Origin: Hemileia vastatrix
Taxonomy: Eukaryota; Basidiomycota; Pucciniomycetes; Pucciniales; Zaghouaniaceae
DNA length: 64,000 bases
Assembly (NCBI GenBank): GCA_030280995.1
Contig: JASXTE010000002.1
Coordinates: 23,967,683 to 24,031,682 of the forward strand
Reading direction: 5' to 3'
Each line of letters begins with the position of its first letter. Position 1 is the stretch's first letter. The translations under genes were made by a program, and so were the position numbers. Positions 1 to 10,037 of this stretch are shown here, one piece after another. The notes below the pieces were generated by a model that saw only the letters and a program-made list of their open reading frames with translations, had not been told where the DNA came from and ran no database searches.

Positions 1-360
1 TAAACAACTAATAATCATGCCCATAAACATTCCCAGTAATCCCTGACATAATTAGAAGAGTAATAACTGCCAAAATCCTGTATTAATAAGGAAAATCCAT
101 TAAAATTAAAAATAAGATAAAAAGTGAATATATGGGTAGTAAACAATAATATAAAAGCCTAAAGGGGAATTTTTAAGGTTAATAATAGCTTAATAATAAG
201 GGAGATTCACTGTAAAAATAATGGGGCTAATCCTGACATTATACTACGTGAAATTCCCATTCAAAAATACCCAATATTGACTGAGAAACCACCCAAAAAC
301 CCAAAAAGGAGCGTGAGATGTGGGGTAACTACATGCAGTCCTTGACAGGCGCTTGCATGG
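1..360. other. No gene recognised; AT-rich flank of element A
   Basis: I see no coding region. The stretch ends directly at the TG start of the left LTR of element A. A string near 318-335 (a GTGGGGTAACT context) weakly resembles a string near 13785 in the LTR-like DNA on the other side of element A. It could therefore be the left part of an older LTR that A interrupted, but I cannot align the two sides convincingly. Confidence 0.4.
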
Positions 361-1453
361 TGTAGACAATCTTATAGTGCTAGCTATAGGCCTTGGCCAA
401 GGGAGTTGGAGAAAAACCAGAGAGAAAATCCCCTGTCCCTTTAGAAAAATAGAGTGAGATTTACTTGCTAAAGTAAGTTGGTTCCTGTTTTGCTAAAGCT
501 CCTTTTCAACACACTTGACTGCTTGATGAGCCAAGAAAGTAGTCCCCAGATAGACTACCAGACCAAAGAACTGAAATGTAGAACAAATTCCACACCAGAG
601 ACAGCAAAGATACTTGATGTAGGCTGCAAATCCACACCAGAGACAGCAATAATACTTGCTATAGCTTGCAAGACTATAACAGAGAAAACAGTTGCCAAAG
701 TTAAGTTAAATGAAGAACTCACTTGCAACAAACACAGCCAATTGTGGCCAGAAAACAGTGAAAACTGAGTGAGGAACAATGATATCACCTCTGGATGGTT
801 GTATGATGATTAAGGTTGCCCCAAACTGTCTTATTCACTATGTACACACAGACCACTAACTAAGAGCCCATGCGCACCCACCAATCTGGCGCCTGTACCT
901 GCCAAATTGCATAAAAAACCCTCCTGGAGCGCTCCCCAACCTCCTAAAACAGAGGCGGGCAGGCCGCCCGACGTCGGAGATGCCGCCTGAAGCGGCCCGG
1001 CCTCCCTGAAGCCAGAAAACCAATAAAAACCACTAATCTACTTAGAAAAATTAGCTACAACTGCTAAAACCTTTAAAACACGGAATTTCACTATAACAAC
1101 ATTGAGACATGAAATATAGATAAAAATTAGCTCTATCAAATGGTACTAAGCACTTAACCCTAAGACTTAAGGTTAGCCCGTAAAACACAAAAAACAAAAT
1201 TAAACAGCAATCTTTTATAAATGAAAAATGAGGTAATGACCCCTTAAAACTCAGAATATGAAAAATGTCTTCAAGACATAAAATATAGAAAAAAACCAGG
1301 GCTATCCAATGATAGTACCCACATACCCGCAGACCCAATATCCACGGAATAAAACCAGAAAAATACCCAATTCTTTAACAGATGTCAATTAAGACATGCA
1401 CAAACAGCGCCAAATCACACAACAAAGGCCCCTGCCAATGTTCGAAGACCACA
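361..1453 (-). repeat. 3' LTR of element A
   Basis: It begins TGTAGACAAT and ends GACCACA on the plus strand (TG...CA ends) and has the same length as its partner at 12507-13599. It contains a GC-rich island near 950-1010 that is unusual for this AT-rich DNA and is also found inside the antisense gene at about 3325-3370. ORF-like stretches inside it are repeated in the other LTR and look like chance. Confidence 0.93.
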
Positions 1454-1463
1454 TCCTCCCTCC
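1454..1463 (-). other. Polypurine tract of element A
   Basis: On the element-sense strand this reads GGAGGGAGGA directly before the 3' LTR, the position required for plus-strand priming. The same GGAGGGAGGA with the same upstream flank occurs at the 3' end of element D (41617-41626). Confidence 0.85.
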
Positions 1464-1470
1464 AATTGAG

Positions 1471-2142
1471 AATGTCCGCATTCTTTATTCATCCAACCAC
1501 CATGTTTAACCTTCTTCCCAAATCTGCCTCTGAAATGGGCCCCTGCCAATACTGCATCGACAATAATTTAATCTGTGCCATGACACCACCAGTCCATCCA
1601 TACAGAACGTCCTTCAATGTCTGCCAATCCAGAAAGAAGACCTGCCACAGACATGGTCCACTTTCTTCCACAACAGATTCACCTCCACCTCAACCTGGTC
1701 CTTCTTCTGCCAGCACCAAAAGATCTAGGCCATCCATCCTGATACCCAGATTAATCAAAAAGCTCCACCCTTCCCAGAAGAGTGCCACAACCCATAAAAC
1801 AACTAGTTCCCCCATCCCTGGTCCATCTGATGTTAAAGAACATTCATTTCTTCCTTCAACTTTAAAACTGATAACTTCTCAGTTCCTCCCTCCTCTGATA
1901 GTGATGATAACAATGTAGGATCCATTGCACCACCAACACCAATGCACTTGCCCACTATCAAGGCCAAGTTCCAACAACACACATCTCAACAGAAACAACT
2001 TCTGCTTCACTACTTCCAATCCACTCCTGCTAGAGATCCACAGGACATTGAGAACAGAAGGCACCTCATTCACCAGTTCAAGGCTAATTCTGAACACTTC
2101 ATTTCATCTCTTGATTCCTTCTGTAATTCCACTAGTACTTGA
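1471..2142 (+). pseudogene. Second, degenerate antisense Cys-cluster gene of element A
   Basis: A plus-strand reading frame antisense to gag-pol runs from an ATG at 1471 or 1502. Near its start it has C-x2-C-x6-C-x15-C followed by a basic RKKTC, the same layout as the Zn2Cys6-like proteins at 2905 and 40394, but the fifth cysteine is replaced by Arg. A Ser/Pro-rich linker follows. After a one-base shift near 1870 the frame continues through an acidic serine stretch into a helical Gln/Lys-rich C-terminus that ends at 2142. No intron is evident. It looks like a decayed duplicate or a diverged paralogue; its function is unknown. Confidence 0.55.
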
Positions 2143-2203
2143 GTTTGATTCAGAAAAGAAAAATTGACCACACCCTCTATAGGATTTAACCACAAACAAC
2201 CCT

Positions 2204-2753
2204 CAGTTTTAAGTCTTGGGGGACCATCCTCATTTTATAGTCTTGGGGGACTCAAAAACCCTCAGTTTAAAGTCTTGGGGGACTCAAAAACCTAAATCAT
2301 AAACCCAGAACCAGAGATCAACCACATTAAGACACAGAGAAAAAACTAACATTCTGGGGTAACTGTGAATAGAGCTGCCAGCCCATCAATTACCCCCAAA
2401 CTTGCCTTTGCTAAATTCGGAGGCTCCCCCTGTGGATACCCTCCACCAATCTTTCAAAACCAACTCCAACAACAAAAACTTTTTCCTCAGTTTATAGTCT
2501 TGGGAGACTTAACTAACAACAATCCTCAGTTTAAAGTCTTGGGGGACTAACACAGTGTTCAGTTTAAAGTCTTGACGGACTAGTCTTGATAAAATATTGA
2601 AACCAGCCAGTTTAAAGTCTTGGAGGACTAACAGAAACCAGATTTCAGTTTAAAGTCTTGATGGACTGACTTGATACCATAGCTTTTTCAGTTTAGAGTC
2701 ATGATGGACTGCCTTGATAATATAGCTTTTTCAGTTTAGAGTCTTGATGGACT
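2204..2753 (-). repeat. Array of ten hairpin motifs (AGTC-N6-GACT type) in element A
   Basis: Ten copies of a 22-nt motif start at 2204, 2231, 2263, 2488, 2527, 2560, 2608, 2646, 2689 and 2732. On the element-sense strand each reads AGTC (once GGTC), six bases, GACT, then TTAAACTG with small variation. The two 4-base arms are complementary. Spacing is irregular (about 27-225 bp). The array sits between the two plus-strand accessory genes and directly upstream of the start codon at 2905. Confidence 0.85.
2356..2396 (-). other. Conserved long hairpin, copy 1 in element A
   Basis: Ten-base arms GGGGTAACTG and CAATTACCCC enclose a loop with a conserved AGAGC.GCCAGC core. The one non-Watson-Crick position is A-C on the plus strand but a U-G wobble on the element-sense RNA. 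Related hairpins lie at 5312, 5574 and 38531. Confidence 0.7.
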
Positions 2754-2904
2754 GACAGAATTTCGCATAAAATGGACGCAGCCAATTTCATGCAGCACAC
2801 CTCTACAGCCAACCTGCTGAACTTCCACCTTCACTTCATCATCTACCCATCACTGACAAAAATCTCCTCCTATCCCTTTTCATCATCTTTTCTCACCACA
2901 GATC

Positions 2905-4475
2905 ATGGCTGGATCTCCTGATGTTAACCCTTCTACTCTCCCTTGCTTCACTGCTCCCAAGGACTATGCCTGCAAACAGTGCATCCACATGTGCAGACCT
3001 TGCACATTCACTCTTCCAAATCCTGAATCCAAATTCTACAACAGGGCTTGTGACTCTTGCTATTCCAAAAAGAAATGATGTGACAGAGACACCAACTACC
3101 CTATTCCTCCGCCTTCTCCTTCTCACAAATACATCTCCAGATCCCCTACCAGATCCCCAGAGCTTGGTCCTTCCTCTTCCTCTCTATCTTCTGCTCCTTC
3201 CAGAAGATCCAGAAGCTCAGCTTCCCGCACTCTTCCCAAAAGACCAGCCTTAGCCTCACAAGAAACTGCTTTTATCTCCGCTAAATTAGCTCCAAAAGCT
3301 TCAAAATCAACTCCCAGGCTTCTAGACCGCGTCCAGGCGGCCTGGCCGACGTCGGGCGGCCCGCCCGCCTCACCAAACAGTGAAAATCAGGGCCAAAACC
3401 TCCAAAAACGGCCAGAAAACAGCCAAATTCATCCAGACAACAACAACAACTCAACCCAGCTACCTCCTACTTCTCCCATAGCAATGCAATCAACCCTTCC
3501 AAAGTCCAAAAGCACCAAAATTTACCAGATTTCTAAGAGACCTGCCAGAGAACCCCAAGAAGAAAACAGAACACCACACACTGCTCCACAACAACAACTT
3601 CATCCCCAACTAAGACAAAGAAACTACACCTCTCCTCTGTCAGCCAACTACTCTTCTGACAGTTCCATCTCTTCAAATTCTCCATCCAGAAGAGAGAAGT
3701 CTGCTTCCAAATCCCCCTCTCCTGCTCCATCCTTTAACAACCCTGGCACTCCATCACCAGCACCTCCTCCAGCTGAATACAACAGAAATAACAACCACAA
3801 CCACAACAACAATCTCACTGCTCCAACTAGGCCCCAGGGACCTCAGCATCCCAGTTCACCTTCTCAGGATCCTTCAGAGGAAGACCATGAGAATCCATAT
3901 CTTTCCCTAGTTGATCCACCCACCATGACCATCACAAAATTGTCAGAGATCCAAATCCCAGCTGCTTACAGATTTGATGAGCTTCCAATATGTAAGTACC
4001 AAATTAATTATTCCATTTCTTCAACAAAAATAATTACTGATCCAATTCTTCTTGTCTAGTTGGCACCCCTCCTCCTGAATCTATTATTGGAGTTGGCCAA
4101 ACTCTTGAAACTTCTTTGACCCTGGATTATGGAGACATGAAGAAACACTTAAGCACCATGTGTTCCAATATGCTAAAAGCCTTTGCCCTCCATGGACCTT
4201 TGAATGACTTTGAAAAATCCCTGAGAAAGCGCCTACTGGACGACCACTGGAAAATGTCTAGGATCATTAAAAACACCCTCCAGCACTCCATTCCTACCTC
4301 TTCTTCTTCCTCCTCTGAACTTCCCTCTAATCCAATTCCTGACCATTACAATCCCTATAATCTCTCCAGCAGGATGCACTTCAAAGAACACAGTGCTTCC
4401 CACAATCCCAACAAAAAACAAAAACGTCATCACACTCTGGACCAGCCTCCAGAAGCTTCATCATCCAGACAATGA
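2905..4475 (+). pseudogene. Antisense spliced gene for a Zn(II)2Cys6-like protein, one in-frame stop (element A)
   Basis: On the strand opposite to gag-pol, exon 1 runs 2905-3991 and exon 2 runs 4060-4475, joined by a 68-bp intron with GTAAGT donor and TAG acceptor. The splice keeps the frame and gives about 500 codons with a single TGA at 3076-3078 (codon 58). Cysteines 23, 26, 33, 49, 52 and 59 give C-x2-C-x6-C-x15-C-x2-C-x6-C, the pattern of fungal binuclear zinc clusters, with a basic KKK before the last Cys. A long Ser/Pro/Asn-rich linker and a helical C-terminal part follow. The stop falls where the intact homologue at 40394 has an Arg in KKRKC, so a CGA-to-TGA change is likely. DNA binding is inferred from the cysteine pattern only. 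Confidence 0.75.
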
Positions 4476-4489
4476 GCTCCTGCAAAAGA

Positions 4490-5118
4490 TTAGAAACATA
4501 AAAAATAATATAAAACAAATAATAAAAAATAATTTCAGAATTTTATTTTTTTTTTTATTTTTTTTTATTTTTATTTTTTTTTACGGTCTACTGATATACT
4601 AAAATAAAAAATTAATAATTAAATTGAAATGAAATAACATAAATGAAATAAAATGAAATATATAAAAAATAATACAAATGGTATCCCCCAGCCAATTGAT
4701 GAGCTGATCCCCTGATACCTTACCCACATCCAAGTGGACCTTGATGTGGATACACAATTAATTCTTTTAAATGATTAACAGAAAACAAAAATCAAAATAT
4801 TTAGAAATTCAGAAGATAATAAAAATAATGAAAATCAGAAACACATGAAATAAATAATAAATAAAAAGAAAATAGCATTGCCCGGCCAATTGATGAGCCT
4901 TTCCCCACCAATGCTTGCCCACATCCAGGTGACCCTGATGTAGTAAAACCCTATATTTTTTATTTTTAATTTTAAACAACCCCCATAAAAAATTAAAAGA
5001 AAAAAAGAGAAAAAAGAAAATAATCTAAAACTGCTATCTAGCAAAAACATTACTGCAAAATCAAAGAAATTCCAGCTCCATAGTTGGCCCAATAAGAGAA
5101 AGTCCGGTCCATAGAAAT
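4490..5118 (-). other. AT-rich 3' region of element A with two CCACATC hairpins
   Basis: No coding region. Long A and T runs lie at 4540-4680 and 4790-4870. Two related short hairpins occur at 4724-4749 (CCACATC and GATGTGG arms) and 4919-4943, each with a nearby GGCCAATTGATGAGC-like string. The same hairpin and neighbour are found in element D (38920-38945) and in fragment G (26048-26073), so they are conserved parts of this family's 3' region. Confidence 0.6.
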
Positions 5119-5174
5119 GATCACTGGGTGGGCTCCCTCCAATAAGTAAAAATGATGGGAGACCACCAGTGATC
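5119..5174 (-). other. Large imperfect hairpin of element A 3' region
   Basis: GATCACTGG at the left pairs with CCAGTGATC at the right, and the inner TGGGCTCCC pairs with GGGAGACCA, around an A-rich loop. The homologous hairpin of element D (38789-38850) has a longer outer stem (GATGCTCACTGG and CCAGTGAGCATC), so the arms have changed together. Confidence 0.65.
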
Positions 5175-5220
5175 CACCACCAATCTGAAAGAACCAAAGA
5201 TAAAGAAGCCAGTCCCAAAC

Positions 5221-5410
5221 CAGTTTAAAGTCATAGTGGACTTGAACCTGTATAATAAACAACAGAACTAGAATTCAACTAGGAAAAACAAAGACTTGAA
5301 ACAGACATTCTGGGGTAACTGTTCTACAGAGCAGCCAGCTCATCAGTTACCCCCACACTTGCCAAAATAAAATCTAGAAGCCCCCCCTGGGTACCTTCTA
5401 ACAAAAACAC
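5221..5410 (-). repeat. 3' module of element A, copy 2
   Basis: A roughly 190-bp module made of one hairpin motif (5221-5242, AGTC CACTAT GACT on the sense strand), a spacer, and the long hairpin 5312-5353 with perfect 10-bp arms GGGGTAACTG and CAGTTACCCC. It is repeated in diverged form at 5482-5670 and 2263-2450 and occurs once in D (38500-38661) and once in G (54186-54345). Confidence 0.75.
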
Positions 5411-5481
5411 AACGTCCAACACAAAAAAACCAAAACCAATAAACAGTGAAGAGTCCAGCACTTGAACACCAAAGGAAATTC

Positions 5482-5670
5482 CAGTTTAAAGTCATAGAGG
5501 ACTAAAACCTGTGAAAAGAAACCAATACTAGGGTTCAACCAAATTAAGAAAAAGGGTTGGAAACAGACAATCTGGGGTAACTGTTGATAGAGCAGCCAGC
5601 CCATCAGTCACCCCTACACTTGCCAAGATCAAATCTAGAAGCCCCACCCATGGGTACCCTCTAACAAAAG
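5482..5670 (-). repeat. 3' module of element A, copy 3
   Basis: Same module as the previous one: hairpin motif at 5482-5503 (AGTC CTCTAT GACT) and long hairpin at 5574-5614. In the long hairpin the one changed pair is A-C on the plus strand and G-U on the element-sense strand. A further degenerate motif at 5731-5751 overlaps the end of pol. Confidence 0.75.
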
Positions 5671-5751
5671 TTTCCAACAAACAGATGCATAGCATAACCA
5701 CAAAAAAAACCAGAATTAAAGAATGGTCCGTAGTTTATCCTCATTGCAGAG

Positions 5752-7209
5752 TCAATCTTCTTCATGCCTAGTGCCTCTGGGATAAAACCTCTTCACTTGG
5801 TCTGCAGCCACCCTCTTTTTCAAGACTGCACCATCCAACTCTTCCAAAAAATAAGAGCCTCCAGACGCCTGAGATCTGACTCTGTAAGGTCCATTCCATC
5901 TGTCAGCAAAAATTTTCCCCCACTGACTCTCCAAACTTCTATTATACACCAAAACCAAACAACCAGGTTTCAAGGGATTCCTGAGTCTATGAGCCAACTT
6001 CTTGTCCCAGTACCTGACTGATTGATTCCTAATCTTCATCATTCTAGAGTATTCCTTCTCTTGACATTCCTCTCTACTTTCCAACTGTTGCATCCTGGCA
6101 CAGAGCAAATCTTCTGTTGAGTGCACGTCATCCCAATTGATTCCAAGATAAGAGACAGCTTCCAAGTCCACTGGTAGAACGGCTTTTTGACCAAACATTA
6201 AATCATAAGGAGAATAGCCAGTTGTCCTCTTCACAGTGACCCTATCAGCAAATAAAACCAAGGGTAAATAATGCCTCCACTTTTCGGCACTATCTCCGCA
6301 CATCTTCACCAAAGCATTCTTGATAACTTGATGGCCTCTTTCAACCATGCCTTCAGCTTCAGGATAATACGGTGTAGCCACTCTAACCCTAGAGCCAACA
6401 CTAGCCACAGCTTCTTTAAATTTGGCACCAAACTCTGGCCCACCATCAACAGTCACCAACTTCATCAACCCATACCTATAAATCCACTCCTTCTTCAAAA
6501 ACTCTGCCACATTCTTGGAAGTCAAATTAACCAGAGGCACTGCCTCAACCCAACCAGACAAATCATCCCCAGCAACAATTAAGTATTTATACCTGCCCTC
6601 TTTAATATGAACAGCATCCAGACTGACCCTTCCAAAAACAGTTGATTCACCAGTAGCATGGCCTACCTCTTTAGGTTTCAAGTGACTTCTTCTTTGGAAT
6701 TCTTCACAAGATTGAACCCAACCCTGCACAGCCAACTTCATACCTGGCCACCAAAATCTGTCTGCTACTCTTCTATAAGTCTCCCCAAAGCCTCTATGAC
6801 CAAGGTCTTCATGCAAAGACTTCAAAACCAATTCTTGACCCTTCTTCTGAGTCACCACCACTTGAGGATTTGGATGTCTCCTCCTCATCAACCGCCTTCC
6901 TGACACATAAAATCCAGGACTCTTCTTCTTGATTGCCAACCAAGTATCATCATCACAACTATCTGGCCTCTCCAAGGTCAACAGATATTCCACCAAAATA
7001 AAATAAAACCCAGACTGACCCCAGGTCTCATCTTCAAAATCCAACAAAACAACATCCAAGGGTACAACTCTGTCATCAAAATCACCAGTGTGAACATGAG
7101 CCAATTGAGCAGCCCAACCAGGACACCAATCCTTAAATTTTGGCACGTCTTTCTCTTTCCATTGAACCTTGTGAGAATTCAGCTCACTAAAAAAAACACC
7201 CTTTTCCAA
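5752..7209 (-). CDS. Integrase part of pol, element A
   Basis: A 485-residue open stretch in the same frame as RNase H and RT. It holds an HHCC zinc-binding N-terminus (the second half is CEEFQR, so one Cys is lost), a DDE core with Asp in LDAVHIKEG, Asp in VTVDGGPEFG and Glu in EGMVERGHQVI, and a C-terminal GPY/F-type module (RWNGPYRV). No chromodomain follows. It would insert the cDNA copy into the genome. A TAA at about 7210 separates it from the RNase H part; loss of the zinc Cys suggests decay. Confidence 0.88.
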   Translation of the reverse strand: MEKGVFFSELNSHKVQWKEKDVPKFKDWCPGWAAQLAHVHTGDFDDRVVPLDVVLLDFEDETWGQSGFYFILVEYLLTLERPDSCDDDTWLAIKKKSPGFYVSGRRLMRRRHPNPQVVVTQKKGQELVLKSLHEDLGHRGFGETYRRVADRFWWPGMKLAVQGWVQSCEEFQRRSHLKPKEVGHATGESTVFGRVSLDAVHIKEGRYKYLIVAGDDLSGWVEAVPLVNLTSKNVAEFLKKEWIYRYGLMKLVTVDGGPEFGAKFKEAVASVGSRVRVATPYYPEAEGMVERGHQVIKNALVKMCGDSAEKWRHYLPLVLFADRVTVKRTTGYSPYDLMFGQKAVLPVDLEAVSYLGINWDDVHSTEDLLCARMQQLESREECQEKEYSRMMKIRNQSVRYWDKKLAHRLRNPLKPGCLVLVYNRSLESQWGKIFADRWNGPYRVRSQASGGSYFLEELDGAVLKKRVAADQVKRFYPRGTRHEED

Positions 7210-7212
7210 TTT

Positions 7213-7869
7213 TTAGCTGTCCCAAACAACAACTCCATCTTCATCAACAAAAACATCCTGATCACCAGAATCAAGATCAGATCCAGCCAGTTTAGCCTCT
7301 TGGGGGAGGTCAGAAAAATCATCCAGTTTAGCCTCATGGGGGAGGAGAGAAAAATCCTCAGCACCCTTTGTGCTGGCCCTAACCACTGGAACATCTTTGT
7401 CACACTCTTCAGAATCAGAATCCTCATCTGTAGGTGGCCTCCTTGATAATCCATCAGGCATAGTAAAAGTTTTACCTGGTTTGTGTACCAGGTCAAAAGA
7501 AAAATGTTGAATAAATGCCACCCACCTAGTCATTGGAGCATTTAGAAGACTAGGTGTGTTGATCATCTGAACCAAAGATTTTGCATCCACCTGCAGCTCA
7601 AAATGCTGCCCCCACAAAACCGTCTGTAGCTTCTTTAAAATTTTAGCTACGCCACACAATTCCAACTTAGGTTGAGAATACCTAGATTCCACCTCATTAA
7701 ACACCACAGACTCATACCTTACTGGCCTGACCCTCCCAGTCTTATCCTCCTGAGACAAAACAGCACCAGCAGCAATATAACTTGAGTCCACTGCCAGATA
7801 AATTTTTCCAGCACCAACACCATAATCCAACTTGTGAAGAACAATATCTTCACCAACAACCTTTTTCAA
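7213..7869 (-). CDS. RNase H and connection region of pol, element A
   Basis: The RNase H fold of Ty3/Gypsy pol is recognisable by YLAVDSS, KLELCG and LQVDAKSL, which carry the catalytic Asp, Glu and Asp, and by the usual HKPGKTFTMPDGLSR end. After it, two copies of the hairpin motif (7288-7309 and 7324-7345) are translated as LPQEAKL and LPHEAKL. In-frame stops just before (TGA near 7906) and after (TAA near 7210) interrupt what was one long pol frame. Confidence 0.85.
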   Translation of the reverse strand: MKKVVGEDIVLHKLDYGVGAGKIYLAVDSSYIAAGAVLSQEDKTGRVRPVRYESVVFNEVESRYSQPKLELCGVAKILKKLQTVLWGQHFELQVDAKSLVQMINTPSLLNAPMTRWVAFIQHFSFDLVHKPGKTFTMPDGLSRRPPTDEDSDSEECDKDVPVVRASTKGAEDFSLLPHEAKLDDFSDLPQEAKLAGSDLDSGDQDVFVDEDGVVVWDS

Positions 7870-7905
7870 CTTCTGAAAAGCCTCTTCACACTCTTCAGTC
7901 CATTC

Positions 7906-9489
7906 TCAATCTGCATCTTTTCTGGTCAACCTCCTTAAAGGTGAAGCCAACAAAGAAAAATCCTTAATAAAAATCCTGACATATACACATACAACCAAAA
8001 ATCCCCTGACTTCAGTAGTATTTTTAGGCCTTGGCCATGACTGAATTTTATTAATCTTCTTCTTTGCCATAATCCTTCCCTCTTTACATACCACATGACC
8101 CAGAATTTCCAAAGCAGGAACACAACAACAGAATTTTGACCCTGAAATGGTCAAACCAGCCTCTTCAATCCTGAACAACACTCTCTCTAGAGTTATTTCA
8201 TATTCCCACACAAACCTCCTTATGCCAGGGTTCTCTGCTAACACCTCATTACCATAATCAGTGGATGGTCCTTTAATTCCACCATCATCAATAAAAATAC
8301 CAGCATGAGTAGGAACCTCATCCTGCAAAATCCAAGCCATCTGTGCTTGATAAACTGCCACTGAATTAGTTGCTCCTTGAGCCAACCTAGTGAGCTGAAA
8401 TCTTCCCAAAGGAGTCTCAAAAGTTGTGAGAGGCCTTGAATCCATATGTAGTTCCCTCTCATCATAACCACCCATAATATCACCCAAACCATAACACACC
8501 CCTCCAGCAAAAGCTTCAACAAAATCCTCTGCACTTGGTGGCATACCAGCGTCCTTGATAGTGACTCTATTCAAGGCTCTAAGATCATGAATCACCCTCA
8601 ACTTTCCATTCTGCTTCTTTACACAGAACACCGGACTTGAGTAACTGGATGTTGATTGTTCATATAACCCAGTCCTGACTCTTTCCCTAACAATCTCTAC
8701 AAAATCCTCTCAAATAGCGGCTGGAATCGGAATAGGTTTTATTAGCCAATGTTCATGACAAACAACAGGAATCAAGTAAGGTTCCCCATAAGAGTGCTTC
8801 AATAAACCCCTTTCCTCCTCAACAAATTCCACCGCTTTTTCCCTTAGCACAATAATGTGCAACAACAACTTCTTTTCTTCCTCAGACAACCACCCTTCAG
8901 AACCAAAATTAACAACTTTCAATCTTTCCACGGTCACCCTAGCCATCTCTACAAATTCTGGAGGATTCTTCACCAAAGGAGTACAGTACAGATCTCTTGA
9001 CAAAGGAGGTCTCTTCAAAGGCGGATTCAAACCCACAGGCATAGGCTCATTGATAGGCCTAATCTTCTGCGCTACCTTCTTATACTTTGCTGCTCCACCT
9101 TCAACTTGAGGGATCTTCAGGAATTCTTCACCACCAGACCTGGAACAAAAACCAAGGGTTTCCCCATTGCTCACATGTGTGGCCAAGGTAATGTTTTTGA
9201 AAGGTGTATAAGAAACCCTAGCAGTGAACAATTGGGAGGACTTAATTTTACACACCAATCTCACCACTCCAAAACTTTTCCGCAATTCCACATCTTCATC
9301 CCCACTTCTAACTTCCAAATCTTCAAATCTTGATTCATCTTCTGAATCACATCTTCTAAAATTGTGCAGTTTATCCTCATGCTGGAGGTCCAAAAATAGA
9401 TCTTGATGATCTTCTCTCTTCAAACTTTTCTGCAGTTTAACCTCATGCTGGAGGCCCAAAAATAGATCTTGATGATCTTCTCTCTTCAA
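7906..9489 (-). CDS. Reverse transcriptase part of pol, element A
   Basis: Two open stretches in one frame (9489-8710 and 8631-7906) are separated by a TGA near 8710. Motifs run in RT order: SSPVFCVKKQNGKLR, DLRALNRVT, LTRLAQGATNS, then the catalytic GIFIDDGG (here F-I-D-D instead of the common YxDD), followed by EILGHVV and the WPRPKNTTEVRGF end. The N-terminal part has three hairpin motifs (9366, 9433, 9498) read as LQHE(V/D)KL. The same FIDDGG box occurs in element D, so it is a family trait, not damage. Confidence 0.88.
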
Positions 9490-9533
9490 ATTTTCTGCAG
9501 TTTAACCTCATGCTGGAGGCCCAAAAATAGATC

Positions 9534-10037
9534 TTAACGATCTTCACAAAAATATTTTGCGTCTTCTTTATTCATTATCTTCTGATTTTTTTCTTGATTT
9601 TCATGAATTATCTTGAAATTTTTATCTTCTTTTCTTGAGTTTTCTTCTGACCTATAAAAATAACCAGGGGTTTCCCCAATGCTCACAGGTGTGGCCCAGG
9701 TAATGTTTTTGAAAGGTGTAAAAGAAACCCTAGCAATGCACAATTGGGAGGACTTACTTTTAGACCCCAATCTCACCGCCCCAAAACTTTTCCGCATATC
9801 TTTCAATAAAGATATATAACCAATATTCTTCTTTAAACTTGAATTAAAAATAATTAAAAATCTTGAGAGAGAACAGAGACTTGATAAAAAACTTGATGAA
9901 TACTTGCAGAGAAGAGAAACATTAAAAAGAGAAAGTTGAAAATCCACTTGGTATATCTCCAAGGGAGCTGACCTACTACAACCTGGGATTTCTTCATCTC
10001 GGGGAGAGGTTGTAGCACTAGGGTGATCAGCCCTCAT
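9534..10037 (-). CDS. Spacer between protease and RT, element A
   Basis: A 167-residue reading frame with no family I recognise. Its start (ADHPSA...DEEIPGCSRSA.LEI.QVD) is clearly the same as that of the 158-residue frame at 34042-34518 in element D, so it is a conserved part of this element family. It holds a copy of a 135-bp segment that is repeated at 9138-9290. It may be a linker translated with pol or a separate small protein. Confidence 0.55.
   Translation of the reverse strand: MRADHPSATTSPRDEEIPGCSRSAPLEIYQVDFQLSLFNVSLLCKYSSSFLSSLCSLSRFLIIFNSSLKKNIGYISLLKDMRKSFGAVRLGSKSKSSQLCIARVSFTPFKNITWATPVSIGETPGYFYRSEENSRKEDKNFKIIHENQEKNQKIMNKEDAKYFCEDR

Noticed and set aside
351..365. Target-site duplication for element A
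   Set aside because: CATGG at the left and ACGGG at the right do not match well enough; either mutated or lost through recombination.
478..768. 96-aa frame in the left LTR of A and its twin at 12624-12914
   Set aside because: They are present only because the LTRs are duplicated; there is no domain and both strands are open there.
2921..3253. 110-aa plus-strand frame overlapping the antisense gene of A
   Set aside because: It is the wrong frame; the frame starting at 2905 matches the homologue in D and joins the spliced exon.
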